A stretch of DNA of 6,425 nucleotides, taken from positions 1 to 6,425 of the forward strand of contig CAILMA010000491.1 of the NCBI GenBank assembly GCA_903835145.1, in the 5' to 3' direction. Each line of letters begins with the position of its first letter. Position 1 is the stretch's first letter. The notes beneath the pieces were generated by a model. The model worked only from the letters and a program-made list of their open reading frames with translations, was not told the origin of the DNA and did no database searches. Position numbers and translations under genes: made by a program. The DNA comes from an uncultured Bacteroidota bacterium. GTDB lineage: Bacteria > Bacteroidota > Bacteroidia > Chitinophagales > Chitinophagaceae. Shown here in pieces: positions 1 to 6,376 of this stretch.

Positions 1-1
1 C

Positions 2-133
2 TCAGGCCAGTTCAAATCAGATCATGGAGCAGACTGCTTTGCTGTATTAAGATCAATTATTGACACCACAATCAAGGCTGGGCAAAATGTTTTGTTAGCT
101 TTAAGGCTCATCGCTATTTATGGGGCTGAATAG
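2..133 (+). CDS. C-terminal end of a transposase-like protein, probably IS66-type (5' truncated by window edge)
   Basis: Reading from base 2, 43 codons stay open to a TAG at 131-133. The peptide contains GQFKSDHGAD, then FAVLRSIIDTTIKAGQNVL, and ends IAIYGAE. The pattern of a G-x-F-(K/R)-(S/T) stretch, a GA(D/K)xFA turn, RS(I/V)IDT and KxGxN(V/I) is the kind of tail I associate with IS66-family (TnpC/DDE) transposases, where it follows the last catalytic residue. No catalytic residue is inside the window, so the family call rests on the tail alone. The gene runs towards the minus-strand rhodanese gene, so the two are convergent across an 82-nt gap. I saw no clear IS terminal inverted repeat between 134 and 215. 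Whether the element is intact or a remnant cannot be told from here. Confidence 0.55.
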   Translation, partial: SGQFKSDHGADCFAVLRSIIDTTIKAGQNVLLALRLIAIYGAE

Positions 134-137
134 TTAC

Positions 138-172
138 AAAAAAACTTAGTGTTTCACTTCGCGATCGGAAAC
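138..172 (-). terminator. possible weak terminator for the ddl-to-rhodanese unit
   Basis: On the minus strand, downstream of the rhodanese stop, GTTTC (172-168) can pair with GAAAC (155-151) around a 12-nt loop. A run of seven T follows after 6 nt (complement of the A run 138-144). The stem is only 5 bp and the T run is displaced, so this is a weak candidate. It is listed because it is the only hairpin-plus-T arrangement seen after the four-gene unit. Confidence 0.25.
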
Positions 173-215
173 TTGTTTCGAACACCAGTATAGAATGATT
201 GATGGGATGAATACT

Positions 216-533
216 TTACCCGGCATTCGATGCCATCATTTTCTGCCATGCCAGCATACCGCCGGTAACGTTCACAACATTGGTGTAACCCATCTGCTCG
301 AGAACCATGCATGCCTGAGTGCTTCTACTGCCGGCCTTGCAATGAAAAATCAATTCTTCATCTTTCAGGTCTTCAATGTCTTCGAGTTGCATGCCCATTA
401 TTTTACCGAGCGGCACAAGTTTAGCGCCTATATTAAACTCAGCATATTCCGCAGGCTCTCTTACGTCAATAATGTTTAACGTTTCTCCATTATCCAGCCG
501 GCTTTTCAACTCTTCAACTGTGATATTTCTCAT
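216..533 (-). CDS. single-domain rhodanese-like (sulfurtransferase) protein
   Basis: This 105-aa protein is a single rhodanese domain of about the size of E. coli GlpE (108 aa). The family moves sulfane sulfur through a persulfide on an active-site cysteine, typically from thiosulfate or a protein persulfide to a thiol acceptor. What shows this: the N-terminal start ITVEELKSRL, the IIDVREPAEY motif at residues 21-30 (the CH2A-like signature), the active-site loop HCKAGSRS with Cys65 and Arg70, and the C-terminal VTGGMLAWQ (89-97), the usual rhodanese ending. There is no signal peptide or membrane segment, so it should be cytosolic. The ATG lies 4 nt after the TAA of the upstream T9SS gene, with an A/T-only leader and no Shine-Dalgarno, so it is probably the last gene of the operon. 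The loop is complete, so activity is expected. The in vivo substrate and any tie to its neighbours are unknown. Confidence 0.93.
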   Translation of the reverse strand: MRNITVEELKSRLDNGETLNIIDVREPAEYAEFNIGAKLVPLGKIMGMQLEDIEDLKDEELIFHCKAGSRSTQACMVLEQMGYTNVVNVTGGMLAWQKMMASNAG

Positions 534-537
534 ATTA

Positions 538-2406
538 TTATAATTTTATTAATTTTTGTGGAACAGCTGATAAACCGTTACAACTGATGTTCACGAAATA
601 GATACCAGTAAACAGATTTGATATATCGATGCTGGTGCCTGCGGTTGCGGTACCGCTCATAATGATACGGCCCTGAATGTCAGTAACAGAATAGTTTGCT
701 AAATCATCGCCCGGAAAGTCGAATGAAAAATGGTCAGTCGCCGGGTTGGGCATTATTTTCCAATCAGCTGTAGCACTATTTACCGAGCGTACACTGCTCG
801 CTGTTATGTTTTGCCCCAGAACAGGACGCATCATAAGAGCACCCTGCACGAGCGAGGGGTTCCACGTTGACAATACGTTATAATAAGCGTGGTTGCCTCC
901 AAGGCGGTTCATGTCAAGACCGATGTACAAGCTATCGTCGCCACTTTCTGCGAGCAGGAAAATACCTGCATAAAACGTGCCCGCGGGTAAAGGAACGGCA
1001 GTATCGAACTTATAAACCCAAAAATGATTGACAGTATCGGCATACCCGGGCGTGCAATCTTTTTGTTCGTAAAGCATAATGCTGGAAGCGGCACCATTCA
1101 CCCCTGCGAGTTGTGAATACACCCTGATATAGAATGTCTTAAAAGCAGGAAGCGGAGCCTGCCTTGCAAAATAAATAGATAAACCCCGCATAGTATCGGG
1201 GATATTAAGGTGATGTTCTATTGATATTTCCCCGGGGAGTGTCGGGTATAAAGTAAGGTAGTAGGCCTGTTCAGCAGACCCATCGTCATAGGCCAGGTAA
1301 TTATCAAAAATCTGCCTCCTTGTAATAGTGTCATTCGCAATAGGGCCAGTACCGGTGCCAGCCTGAATGTAGAATTTGTTGATAAATTCTACCGGCTGAT
1401 ACACTGACGACCCGAGTGGCACAGTTGTGCCGAACACTGAATCAATAACCTGAATGCTTGATGCGCCCGAAATGGCCGAAGCACCCGCAGACATGGTTGG
1501 CGACTGTAGAACGGTACCAGAACCAACATCGTTGGCATAATAACCGTGACGCACACTTACAGGAGTAAGGTTATCGTTGCGCACACTATCAAAAAAATGT
1601 GCTGACCGTTCCCCGGTTATGTTGGCATAGAACTGCCTGTAGGGCATGGAGGTATAGTCGTTGAGGTAAAAAGATGGCTCCGAAGTAAATGCAGCATCGT
1701 TTACAGCTGTATCATACATATTCCGATGGGCATCAAGCCTTATATAATCTACATTCCAAATAGCATCAGAGAAATTAAGCGCTGCGATATTTACAAAACG
1801 GAACTGAAAAGTGGAGTGGAAGTAAAGGGAATCAGTAATAGGGATCATAACCTGCTGAAACGGCTGCAAGGGCACGCCCTGAGCTTTCCATATTGGCACC
1901 CAATCACCATAACGAACTTTCATATATAGGATTAGGGAATCGCCGGTGAGGGGGAAAAAACCGTAGCCCTGTGGCTGATAAAAAAAGCTCAGATACAAGC
2001 TATCTGCGGGGGTATTGCCACTGATGTCAATTGGTAGTGCTGTGAGGCTATCGCAATAGCGGAAATGCCCGTTGGAAAAGGAATCCCAGGGATATCCGTG
2101 CGTATCGAGTGCATCGAAAGTTGCCACACCCCTGCTTATGGGGCTCACGCACATGGTGTTATTTACATATACCTGACTTTCAACCCAACGGCTTGCATCG
2201 GTATAAAAAGAATCTCCGGTAAAGTCTTCGAAGAAAGGCAAGCTTAACGCAGTGCGGCGGGCACTGGCATTTGCACTGTAATGACTATGCCCTGCCAATT
2301 GACCATTGAAAAGTAATGGCCCGGTATGCTCCTGCCCGCGGGTACCAATTACCTGCAGCAAGGCGCAAACCAATAGCGCAATAAACGTATTTATTTTATT
2401 TGTCAC
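538..2406 (-). CDS. T9SS type A sorting domain-containing secreted protein of unknown function
   Basis: This 622-aa protein is predicted to be exported by Sec and then by the type IX secretion system. Residues 1-24 form a signal peptide: a Lys-containing start, the hydrophobic stretch FIALLVCALLQVIG, and likely cleavage near GTRG-Q. The VC in it does not fit a lipobox. Residues 57-225 begin LPFFEDF and end with IWNVDYIRLDA, resembling the MAM/ConA-like jelly-roll modules common in secreted proteins of this phylum; this is a tentative fold call. Residues 226-540 show no motif I recognise. Residues 548-622 are the C-terminal sorting domain: WKIMPNPATDHFSFDF, then VTDIQGRIIMSG, then IDISNLFTGIYFVNI, ending KLIKL. 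The start is GTG at 2406. An in-frame stop lies immediately upstream (2407-2409), and only this start keeps the full signal peptide. The GTG overlaps the PASTA stop codon (GTGA), implying translational coupling. No enzymatic motif is visible, so a structural or adhesive role is only a guess. Confidence 0.9.
   Translation of the reverse strand: MTNKINTFIALLVCALLQVIGTRGQEHTGPLLFNGQLAGHSHYSANASARRTALSLPFFEDFTGDSFYTDASRWVESQVYVNNTMCVSPISRGVATFDALDTHGYPWDSFSNGHFRYCDSLTALPIDISGNTPADSLYLSFFYQPQGYGFFPLTGDSLILYMKVRYGDWVPIWKAQGVPLQPFQQVMIPITDSLYFHSTFQFRFVNIAALNFSDAIWNVDYIRLDAHRNMYDTAVNDAAFTSEPSFYLNDYTSMPYRQFYANITGERSAHFFDSVRNDNLTPVSVRHGYYANDVGSGTVLQSPTMSAGASAISGASSIQVIDSVFGTTVPLGSSVYQPVEFINKFYIQAGTGTGPIANDTITRRQIFDNYLAYDDGSAEQAYYLTLYPTLPGEISIEHHLNIPDTMRGLSIYFARQAPLPAFKTFYIRVYSQLAGVNGAASSIMLYEQKDCTPGYADTVNHFWVYKFDTAVPLPAGTFYAGIFLLAESGDDSLYIGLDMNRLGGNHAYYNVLSTWNPSLVQGALMMRPVLGQNITASSVRSVNSATADWKIMPNPATDHFSFDFPGDDLANYSVTDIQGRIIMSGTATAGTSIDISNLFTGIYFVNISCNGLSAVPQKLIKL
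2403..2406 (-). promoter_or_regulatory. GTGA stop-start overlap coupling the PASTA and T9SS genes
   Basis: On the minus strand the bases read GTGA: GTG is the only viable start of the T9SS protein and TGA is the stop of the PASTA protein. No Shine-Dalgarno precedes it and no in-frame ATG lies before the signal peptide. Termination-reinitiation or ribosome handover is therefore the likely way the downstream gene is translated. Confidence 0.75.
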
Positions 2407-3257
2407 TTATCTTCGTCTTTGTGCAACGTCGGTTTAACGTCAGTTGGGGGTGTAATATTGCCTTTGTTGCTGCCATAATCTTCGGGGTCCGGGTGCTGTT
2501 TTATAAACAGGTCTATAATTTCACCCATCTTAATCTTGTTGTGCTCGCCGTTTTCATTCATTGGCTTGGGAATCTGATTGATGATGTAAGCGGTAGAAGT
2601 ATCGGCAATAATACCCGAAACCTGATCTACAACAAGCGTCGGGATAAGGTTGTATTGGTTAATAATGGCAAGTGCTTCATCGACGGTAAGGTGGGTAACA
2701 TCCGGCACGTCAAAGTCAGTATTACCAAGACCATTTCCAATGATAAGGCTTATTTTACTACCCTGAGGTATAAGCTCGCCCGGTTTTATAGGCAACCCTT
2801 TGTAGCGCTGTTCCTTAATAGCACCGCGGGCAATATCGGGTACGTAAGTGGTATCACCAACGTACATCTTATTGTTTTTCAGCAGCATTTCGGCACTGCG
2901 GTAAGAAAGACTTATGAGGTTGGGCATAGGGACCCGCAATGGCGTTACACTGTTAACAGTAAGCATCACTATGCGGCCAGATTTTACAATAGAGCCGGTA
3001 TCGGGCACTTGTTTCAGCACCGCCAATGGCTTTGCAGCCGGGTCGAACGTAGAATCTATCACCACCTCAAAATGCATACTGTGCAGCTGGGTAATGGCTG
3101 AATCCATAGGCTTGCCCTTTAGGTTTGGTATCTGAATCTGCTCGCCGTGGTGGGTAATAAAGCTGAGTGTGAGGAAGAATATAATATACATAACCCCTGC
3201 TACCCCTGCTACCAGCAGCAAATGGAACCCAAAAGACCTTTTTACGTTTTCCTTCAT
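2403..3257 (-). CDS. membrane-anchored protein with three PASTA domains
   Basis: This 284-aa protein has a short basic cytoplasmic end (MKENVKRSFG), one membrane segment at about residues 11-34, and an extracytoplasmic part made of three PASTA-like repeats at about 40-102, 108-174 and 182-253. Each begins with a (V/I/M)PN/D-(L/V) turn: IQIPNLKGK, VPMPNLISLS and FDVPDVTHLT. Each continues with a helix (DSAITQL, SAEMLL, DEALAII) and ends in a beta strand after a G-(S/R/E)-(K/I) turn. A charged, Pro-rich tail (254-284) follows. PASTA domains in Ser/Thr kinases and PBP2x are known to bind peptidoglycan fragments or to scaffold division. Here there is no kinase or transpeptidase domain, as is usual for Bacteroidota proteins of this type. 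It begins 29 nt after ddl and overlaps the T9SS gene by 4 nt. A periplasmic wall-binding or wall-sensing role is inferred from domain and context. Confidence 0.88.
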   Translation of the reverse strand: MKENVKRSFGFHLLLVAGVAGVMYIIFFLTLSFITHHGEQIQIPNLKGKPMDSAITQLHSMHFEVVIDSTFDPAAKPLAVLKQVPDTGSIVKSGRIVMLTVNSVTPLRVPMPNLISLSYRSAEMLLKNNKMYVGDTTYVPDIARGAIKEQRYKGLPIKPGELIPQGSKISLIIGNGLGNTDFDVPDVTHLTVDEALAIINQYNLIPTLVVDQVSGIIADTSTAYIINQIPKPMNENGEHNKIKMGEIIDLFIKQHPDPEDYGSNKGNITPPTDVKPTLHKDEDK

Positions 3258-3286
3258 AGAGGATATCAGTATAAAATATTACAAAA

Positions 3287-4282
3287 TTATGAAGAATAGC
3301 TTTTCAAACAATCTTCCAGTAAATCGCCATAGAAGTCGGTAAGGTTTTTACCCGCAGCCCTAACCTGTTGTGGCACTATGCTGTTTTCACTCTGACCCGG
3401 CATGGTATTTACCTCCAGAAAGAATAATTTGTTCGATGTGCGCTGCAGGATAAAATCCATTCTCACAACACCACGGCAGTTCAGATGCCTGTATATATAC
3501 ATGGCCTTAGTTTCAAGCTGTTCTTTCAGGCTGGCATCAATATCCGCCGGGGTTATTTCATTAGTTACACCAGGTGTGTACTTTGCTTCGTAATCAAAAA
3601 ACTCATTCTTACTTACAATCTCGGTAGCAGGGAGCGGGTAAACCACTCCATTCACCCGGTATACGCCTATTGTCAGCTCGCGGCCTTCAATAAACTCCTC
3701 AATAAGTACCTGATTGTCTTCCCTGAATGCTTTTTCTATAGCGGGGAACAATTCTTCTACATGTTTCACCTTGCTGACGCCGAGGCTGCTGCCACTTTCA
3801 TTTGGCTTTACGAACACTGGCAACTTGAGCTGATCAAGTATTGCGCCCATAGAATAAGGCTCACCCTTGATGAGGTGGACAGAGTTGGCAATGCTTACCA
3901 CATTAAACTCCTTTACTACTTTATTACAATAGCTTTTGTTGAACGTGAGCGCAGAAACGATAGCGTTGCAGGTGGTATAAGGGATCTGCATCATATCAAG
4001 ATAGCCTTGAATTCGCCCATCTTCGCCCGGCGAACCATGCATGGCTATGAATACGCAGTCAAATTTTATCTTGTTACCATCAACCGATAGCGTAAAATCA
4101 TTTTTATCTACCATTATCTTCTGCCCGTTATGTTCGTGATACCATTCGGATTTAGTAATGATAATTTTATAAATGTTATACAACTCTTTATTCAGGCTTT
4201 TCTCAATAGTAGCAGCAGTCTGAATAGAGATTACATACTCACCCGAGTAGCCGCCTGCAAGCAAAGCAATGTTTTTCTTCAT
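3287..4282 (-). CDS. ddl: D-alanine--D-alanine ligase
   Basis: This 331-aa ATP-grasp enzyme joins two D-alanines, using ATP, to make D-Ala-D-Ala for MurF to add to the peptidoglycan precursor; it acts in the cytoplasm. Visible motifs: the N-terminal LLAGGYSGE with Glu15 (D-Ala binding), MHGSPGEDGRIQG at 81-93, the ATP-binding loop VKPNESGSSLGVSKV at 158-172 with Lys159, EEFIEGRE at 195-202, the omega-loop motif FFDYEAKY at 228-235 whose Tyr matches true D-Ala rather than D-lactate ligases, RMDF with Arg274 and Asp276, and LEVNTMPGQSENSIVP at 289-304 with the metal ligands Glu290 and Asn292. Length is normal (family about 305-370 aa). I chose the ATG at 4282. A longer frame opens at 4336, but its extra 18 residues are not family-like and it would run through the putative -7 element at 4312-4319. 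It is the first gene of the minus-strand unit. Confidence 0.96.
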   Translation of the reverse strand: MKKNIALLAGGYSGEYVISIQTAATIEKSLNKELYNIYKIIITKSEWYHEHNGQKIMVDKNDFTLSVDGNKIKFDCVFIAMHGSPGEDGRIQGYLDMMQIPYTTCNAIVSALTFNKSYCNKVVKEFNVVSIANSVHLIKGEPYSMGAILDQLKLPVFVKPNESGSSLGVSKVKHVEELFPAIEKAFREDNQVLIEEFIEGRELTIGVYRVNGVVYPLPATEIVSKNEFFDYEAKYTPGVTNEITPADIDASLKEQLETKAMYIYRHLNCRGVVRMDFILQRTSNKLFFLEVNTMPGQSENSIVPQQVRAAGKNLTDFYGDLLEDCLKSYSS

Positions 4283-4311
4283 TGTAATAAATCGGAATAA
4301 ATGACCGCAGC

Positions 4312-4319
4312 CAAAGGTA
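4312..4319 (-). promoter_or_regulatory. putative -7 promoter element (TAnnTTTG) of the ddl unit
   Basis: On the minus strand this reads TACCTTTG, an exact match to the Bacteroidota housekeeping-sigma -7 consensus TAnnTTTG. It sits 29 nt before the chosen ddl ATG, giving an estimated leader of about 20-25 nt. No good -33 TTG is seen at the expected distance; the stretch there is T/A-rich. It supports the shorter ddl start. Confidence 0.5.
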
Positions 4320-4497
4320 ATATATGCGAGGCACATCTTTTAATAATAAAACATAAGGTGAACGTTAAAATTGGAAACACTATTGTGCTTTTTTGAAATC
4401 TGCTGCGCCGGTGGCAGGCGGCAACAAACAGGGCTTTATTATAATTGTAACGGATTGCGGAGATCTAAAAAATAATGGCAGTACTGGAAAAAACACC

Positions 4498-4507
4498 ATG
4501 CAATTGA
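4498..4507. repeat. 10-bp direct repeat ATGCAATTGA, copy 1
   Basis: ATGCAATTGA occurs here and again at 4573-4582, 75 bp apart, both upstream of pruA. This copy lies upstream of the putative pruA promoter. It could be a regulator site or chance in A/T-rich DNA. Confidence 0.35.
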
Positions 4508-4521
4508 CTGTTATAATTTTT

Positions 4522-4542
4522 ACGTGCAGTCTTATGTCACGT
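4522..4542. repeat. short dyad ACGTG-N11-CACGT upstream of pruA
   Basis: ACGTG at 4522-4526 and CACGT at 4538-4542 form a perfect 5-bp inverted repeat around 11 nt. The dyad ends about 20 bp before the pruA -7 element, so it covers the place where the -33 contact would be. That position would suit an operator, but arms of 5 bp arise easily by chance. Confidence 0.25.
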
Positions 4543-4562
4543 TTTAATTACCGCTAAAAAAT

Positions 4563-4570
4563 TAACTTTG
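4563..4570 (+). promoter_or_regulatory. putative -7 promoter element (TAnnTTTG) of pruA
   Basis: TAACTTTG is an exact match to the Bacteroidota -7 consensus. It lies 48 nt before the pruA ATG, predicting a start of transcription near 4576-4578 and a leader of about 42 nt. The expected -33 position (about 4539-4543) reads TTTT rather than TTTG, so the -33 is weak. The leader is A/C-rich just before the ATG, with no Shine-Dalgarno. Confidence 0.5.
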
Positions 4571-4572
4571 TG

Positions 4573-4582
4573 ATGCAATTGA
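4573..4582. repeat. 10-bp direct repeat ATGCAATTGA, copy 2
   Basis: Second copy of the 4498-4507 repeat. It begins 3 nt after the putative pruA -7 element and so covers the predicted transcription start. A protein bound here would block initiation. Functional meaning is inferred only from position. Confidence 0.35.
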
Positions 4583-4618
4583 GTTGATTGCCTTTGTTAA
4601 AAAACAACAAAAACGACA

Positions 4619-6253
4619 ATGAATAACGCATATTTTGATTTTGCCGAGCCCAAAAACGAGCCAGTGTTAAACTACGCTCCCGGCAGCCACGAAAGAAAAG
4701 AATTGCAAAAAGCACTTGCTGCACTTAAAGCCAAGAAACGCGACATACCTATGTATATTGACGGGCAGGAAGTGCGCAGTGAAATAAAAAAAGAAATTAG
4801 GCCACCGCATGAAACAGGGCATCTACTGGGTCATTTTTATCAAAGCGAAGAAGAGCATGTGCATTCGGCTATAGATGCCGCACTTTCTGCACATGAAAGC
4901 TGGGCGGCGATGAACTGGGAACACAGGGCGTCTATCTTCCTGAAGGCAGCTGACCTGCTGGCTACAAAGTACCGGTTCCGGATGAATGCAGCTACCATGC
5001 TGGGGCAAAGTAAAAATGCCTATCAGGCAGAAATTGACAGTGCGTGCGAGCTTATTGACTTCCTGAGGTTTAATGTGCATTTCCTCACTCAGATCTACAA
5101 GCAACAACCTATTTCCTCTCCCGGCATTTACAACAGAATGGAATATCGTCCGCTTGAAGGATTTGTACTGGCTGTAACGCCGTTCAACTTCACGGCAATA
5201 GGTGGTAACCTGCCGACTGCGCCTGCTATGTGTGGCAACGTAGTAGTTTGGAAACCTGCCAATACACAGATCTACTCTGCAAGTGTATTTATGGAAATAC
5301 TCATTGAGGCCGGCTTGCCTGATGGTGTAATAAATATTATATACCCTCCAGGCCCGCTGGTAGGTGAAATCTGTTATGCTCACCCCGATTTTGCTGGTGT
5401 GCATTTCACAGGTTCTACGGGTGTATTCCAGAGCATGTGGAAAAGCATAGGGAACAACATATCGCGCTACAAATCTTACCCAAGGATAGTGGGAGAAACA
5501 GGTGGTAAAGACTTTGTGTTTGCCCACCCGACTGCAAACCCTGAAGCTGTAGCTACAGGCCTTGCCCGCGGTGCTTTTGAATACCAGGGACAGAAATGCT
5601 CTGCTGCTTCAAGGGCATACCTGCCAAGCAACCTTGCGAAAGAGATCAAAACAAAACTCATTGCAGAGGTTAAGAGCATGAAGATGGGTCCGGTTGATGA
5701 TTTCACGAACTTTATCAATGCCGTAATTGACGAGAAGGCTTTCGACAGCATTACCCGTTATATTGACAATGTGAAGAATGGCAATGGCGATGCAAAAATC
5801 ATTTGCGGCGGTAACTACGACAAATCGAAAGGCTTCTTTATAGAGCCAACGATTATAGAAACAACTGACGCATCTTATGTAAGTATGTGCGAGGAAATCT
5901 TTGGACCAGTACTTACTATATATACCTACGAAACCGACCAGTGGTTCCAGATGCTCGATATACTGGACAACACCTCGCCTTATGCACTTACTGGGTCTAT
6001 ATTTGCCCAGGACAGATATGCGATTGAGTTGATGACGAAGAGGCTTGTGAATAGCGCAGGTAACTTCTACATCAACGACAAACCTACCGGAGCGGTAGTT
6101 GGTCAGCAGCCATTTGGCGGTGCAAGGGCATCGGGAACAAATGATAAGGCAGGGTCTATACTCAATCTTTATCGCTGGTTGAGTCCGAGGACAATAAAGG
6201 AAACATTCAATCCGCCAACGGATTATAAATATCCGTTCCATCAAGCTGATTAA
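4619..6253 (+). CDS. pruA: L-glutamate gamma-semialdehyde (1-pyrroline-5-carboxylate) dehydrogenase
   Basis: This 544-aa aldehyde dehydrogenase oxidises glutamate gamma-semialdehyde (from P5C) to glutamate with NAD+, the second step of proline breakdown, in the cytoplasm. It is a stand-alone enzyme, the length of the ALDH4A1-like class, without the proline dehydrogenase domain of bifunctional PutA. Visible features: the family N-terminus NEPVLNYAPGS (13-23), TPFNFTAIGGN with oxyanion Asn190, WKPA with NAD-contacting Lys212, FTGST at 263-267, GETGGKD with Glu293, GQKCSAASR with catalytic Cys327, EEIFGP at 425-430, and PFGGARASGTNDK at 498-510, the aldehyde-anchor signature of P5C dehydrogenases. 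All key residues are present. The ATG at 4619 keeps the conserved N-terminus; the next Met (45) would lose it. It is monocistronic here, with its own -7 element upstream and a strong terminator 24 nt after the stop. No proline dehydrogenase gene is in the window. Confidence 0.97.
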   Translation: MNNAYFDFAEPKNEPVLNYAPGSHERKELQKALAALKAKKRDIPMYIDGQEVRSEIKKEIRPPHETGHLLGHFYQSEEEHVHSAIDAALSAHESWAAMNWEHRASIFLKAADLLATKYRFRMNAATMLGQSKNAYQAEIDSACELIDFLRFNVHFLTQIYKQQPISSPGIYNRMEYRPLEGFVLAVTPFNFTAIGGNLPTAPAMCGNVVVWKPANTQIYSASVFMEILIEAGLPDGVINIIYPPGPLVGEICYAHPDFAGVHFTGSTGVFQSMWKSIGNNISRYKSYPRIVGETGGKDFVFAHPTANPEAVATGLARGAFEYQGQKCSAASRAYLPSNLAKEIKTKLIAEVKSMKMGPVDDFTNFINAVIDEKAFDSITRYIDNVKNGNGDAKIICGGNYDKSKGFFIEPTIIETTDASYVSMCEEIFGPVLTIYTYETDQWFQMLDILDNTSPYALTGSIFAQDRYAIELMTKRLVNSAGNFYINDKPTGAVVGQQPFGGARASGTNDKAGSILNLYRWLSPRTIKETFNPPTDYKYPFHQAD

Positions 6254-6277
6254 TAGTAAACTAAAAATATTATAATG

Positions 6278-6312
6278 ACCGGGTTTCGCGTTGTGCGGGA
6301 CCCGGTTTTTTT
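6278..6312 (+). terminator. rho-independent terminator of pruA
   Basis: ACCGGGT (6278-6284) pairs perfectly with ACCCGGT (6300-6306). The inner bases continue the stem through two T-G wobbles, C-G, G-C, C-G and G-T, leaving a 3-nt TTG loop, for 13 paired positions. The stem runs into seven T (6306-6312). It starts 24 nt after the pruA stop. Confidence 0.9.
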
Positions 6313-6314
6313 GT

Positions 6315-6325
6315 GGGGGGGGGGG
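6315..6325. repeat. homopolymeric G tract (11 G)
   Basis: Eleven consecutive G lie 2 nt after the pruA terminator T run and 18 nt before a TAnnTTTG element. It is conspicuous because the surrounding DNA is A/T-rich. Long G runs are prone to replication slippage and also to sequencing error, so the true length is uncertain. Confidence 0.8.
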
Positions 6326-6343
6326 TGATACCATTTAGACAAC

Positions 6344-6351
6344 TATTTTTG
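6344..6351 (+). promoter_or_regulatory. putative -7 promoter element (TAnnTTTG) of the right-edge gene
   Basis: TATTTTTG matches TAnnTTTG exactly and lies 25 nt before the ATG at 6377, predicting a leader of about 18-20 nt. The nearest upstream TTTG (6310-6313) is 30 nt away, on the far side of the G tract, against a usual spacing of about 19-21. No TTG is present at the normal distance. Confidence 0.4.
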
Positions 6352-6376
6352 GCACAATATTTGCTATATAACTATC

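Larger units (their letters stand above)
4283..4618. other. divergent intergenic region between ddl and pruA
   Basis: These 336 nt separate two divergent genes and hold no credible coding region; the only small plus-strand frame noticed, from 4474, stops after 10 codons. The region contains a TAnnTTTG element facing each gene (4312-4319 minus, 4563-4570 plus), a 10-bp direct repeat (4498-4507 and 4573-4582) and a short dyad (4522-4542). The 30 or so bases before each ATG are A/T-rich without a Shine-Dalgarno. I saw no tRNA, riboswitch or terminator-like structure in the middle (about 4345-4495). Confidence 0.7.

Noticed and set aside
195..479. 94-aa open frame on the plus strand
   Set aside because: Antisense to the rhodanese gene, no recognisable motif.
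2400..3101. 233-aa open frame on the plus strand
   Set aside because: It lies antisense to the PASTA gene, whose repeats and membrane segment are clear; the plus-strand protein is low in recognisable motifs and starts inside the T9SS signal peptide region.
3193..3213. Tandem ACCCCTGCT repeat
   Set aside because: It encodes the VAGVAGV part of the PASTA protein's membrane segment; explained by hydrophobic coding.
3485..4090. 201-aa open frame on the plus strand
   Set aside because: Antisense shadow of ddl, whose catalytic motifs fix the coding strand.
4283..4336. N-terminal extension of Ddl by 18 residues from the ATG at 4336
   Set aside because: The conserved Ddl start KKNIALLAGG begins at 4282, and the extension would overlap the TAnnTTTG element at 4312-4319.
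4474..4506. Ten-codon open frame in the pruA upstream region as a possible leader peptide
   Set aside because: It ends well upstream of the putative pruA promoter, has no run of regulatory codons and no attenuator hairpin follows it.
4823..5527. 234-aa open frame on the minus strand
   Set aside because: Antisense shadow within pruA, rich in Cys, Arg, His and Tyr, with no family motif.
5609..6334. 241-aa open frame on the minus strand
   Set aside because: Antisense to pruA and starts beyond its terminator hairpin, with the G tract supplying Pro codons; composition is unlike a real protein.
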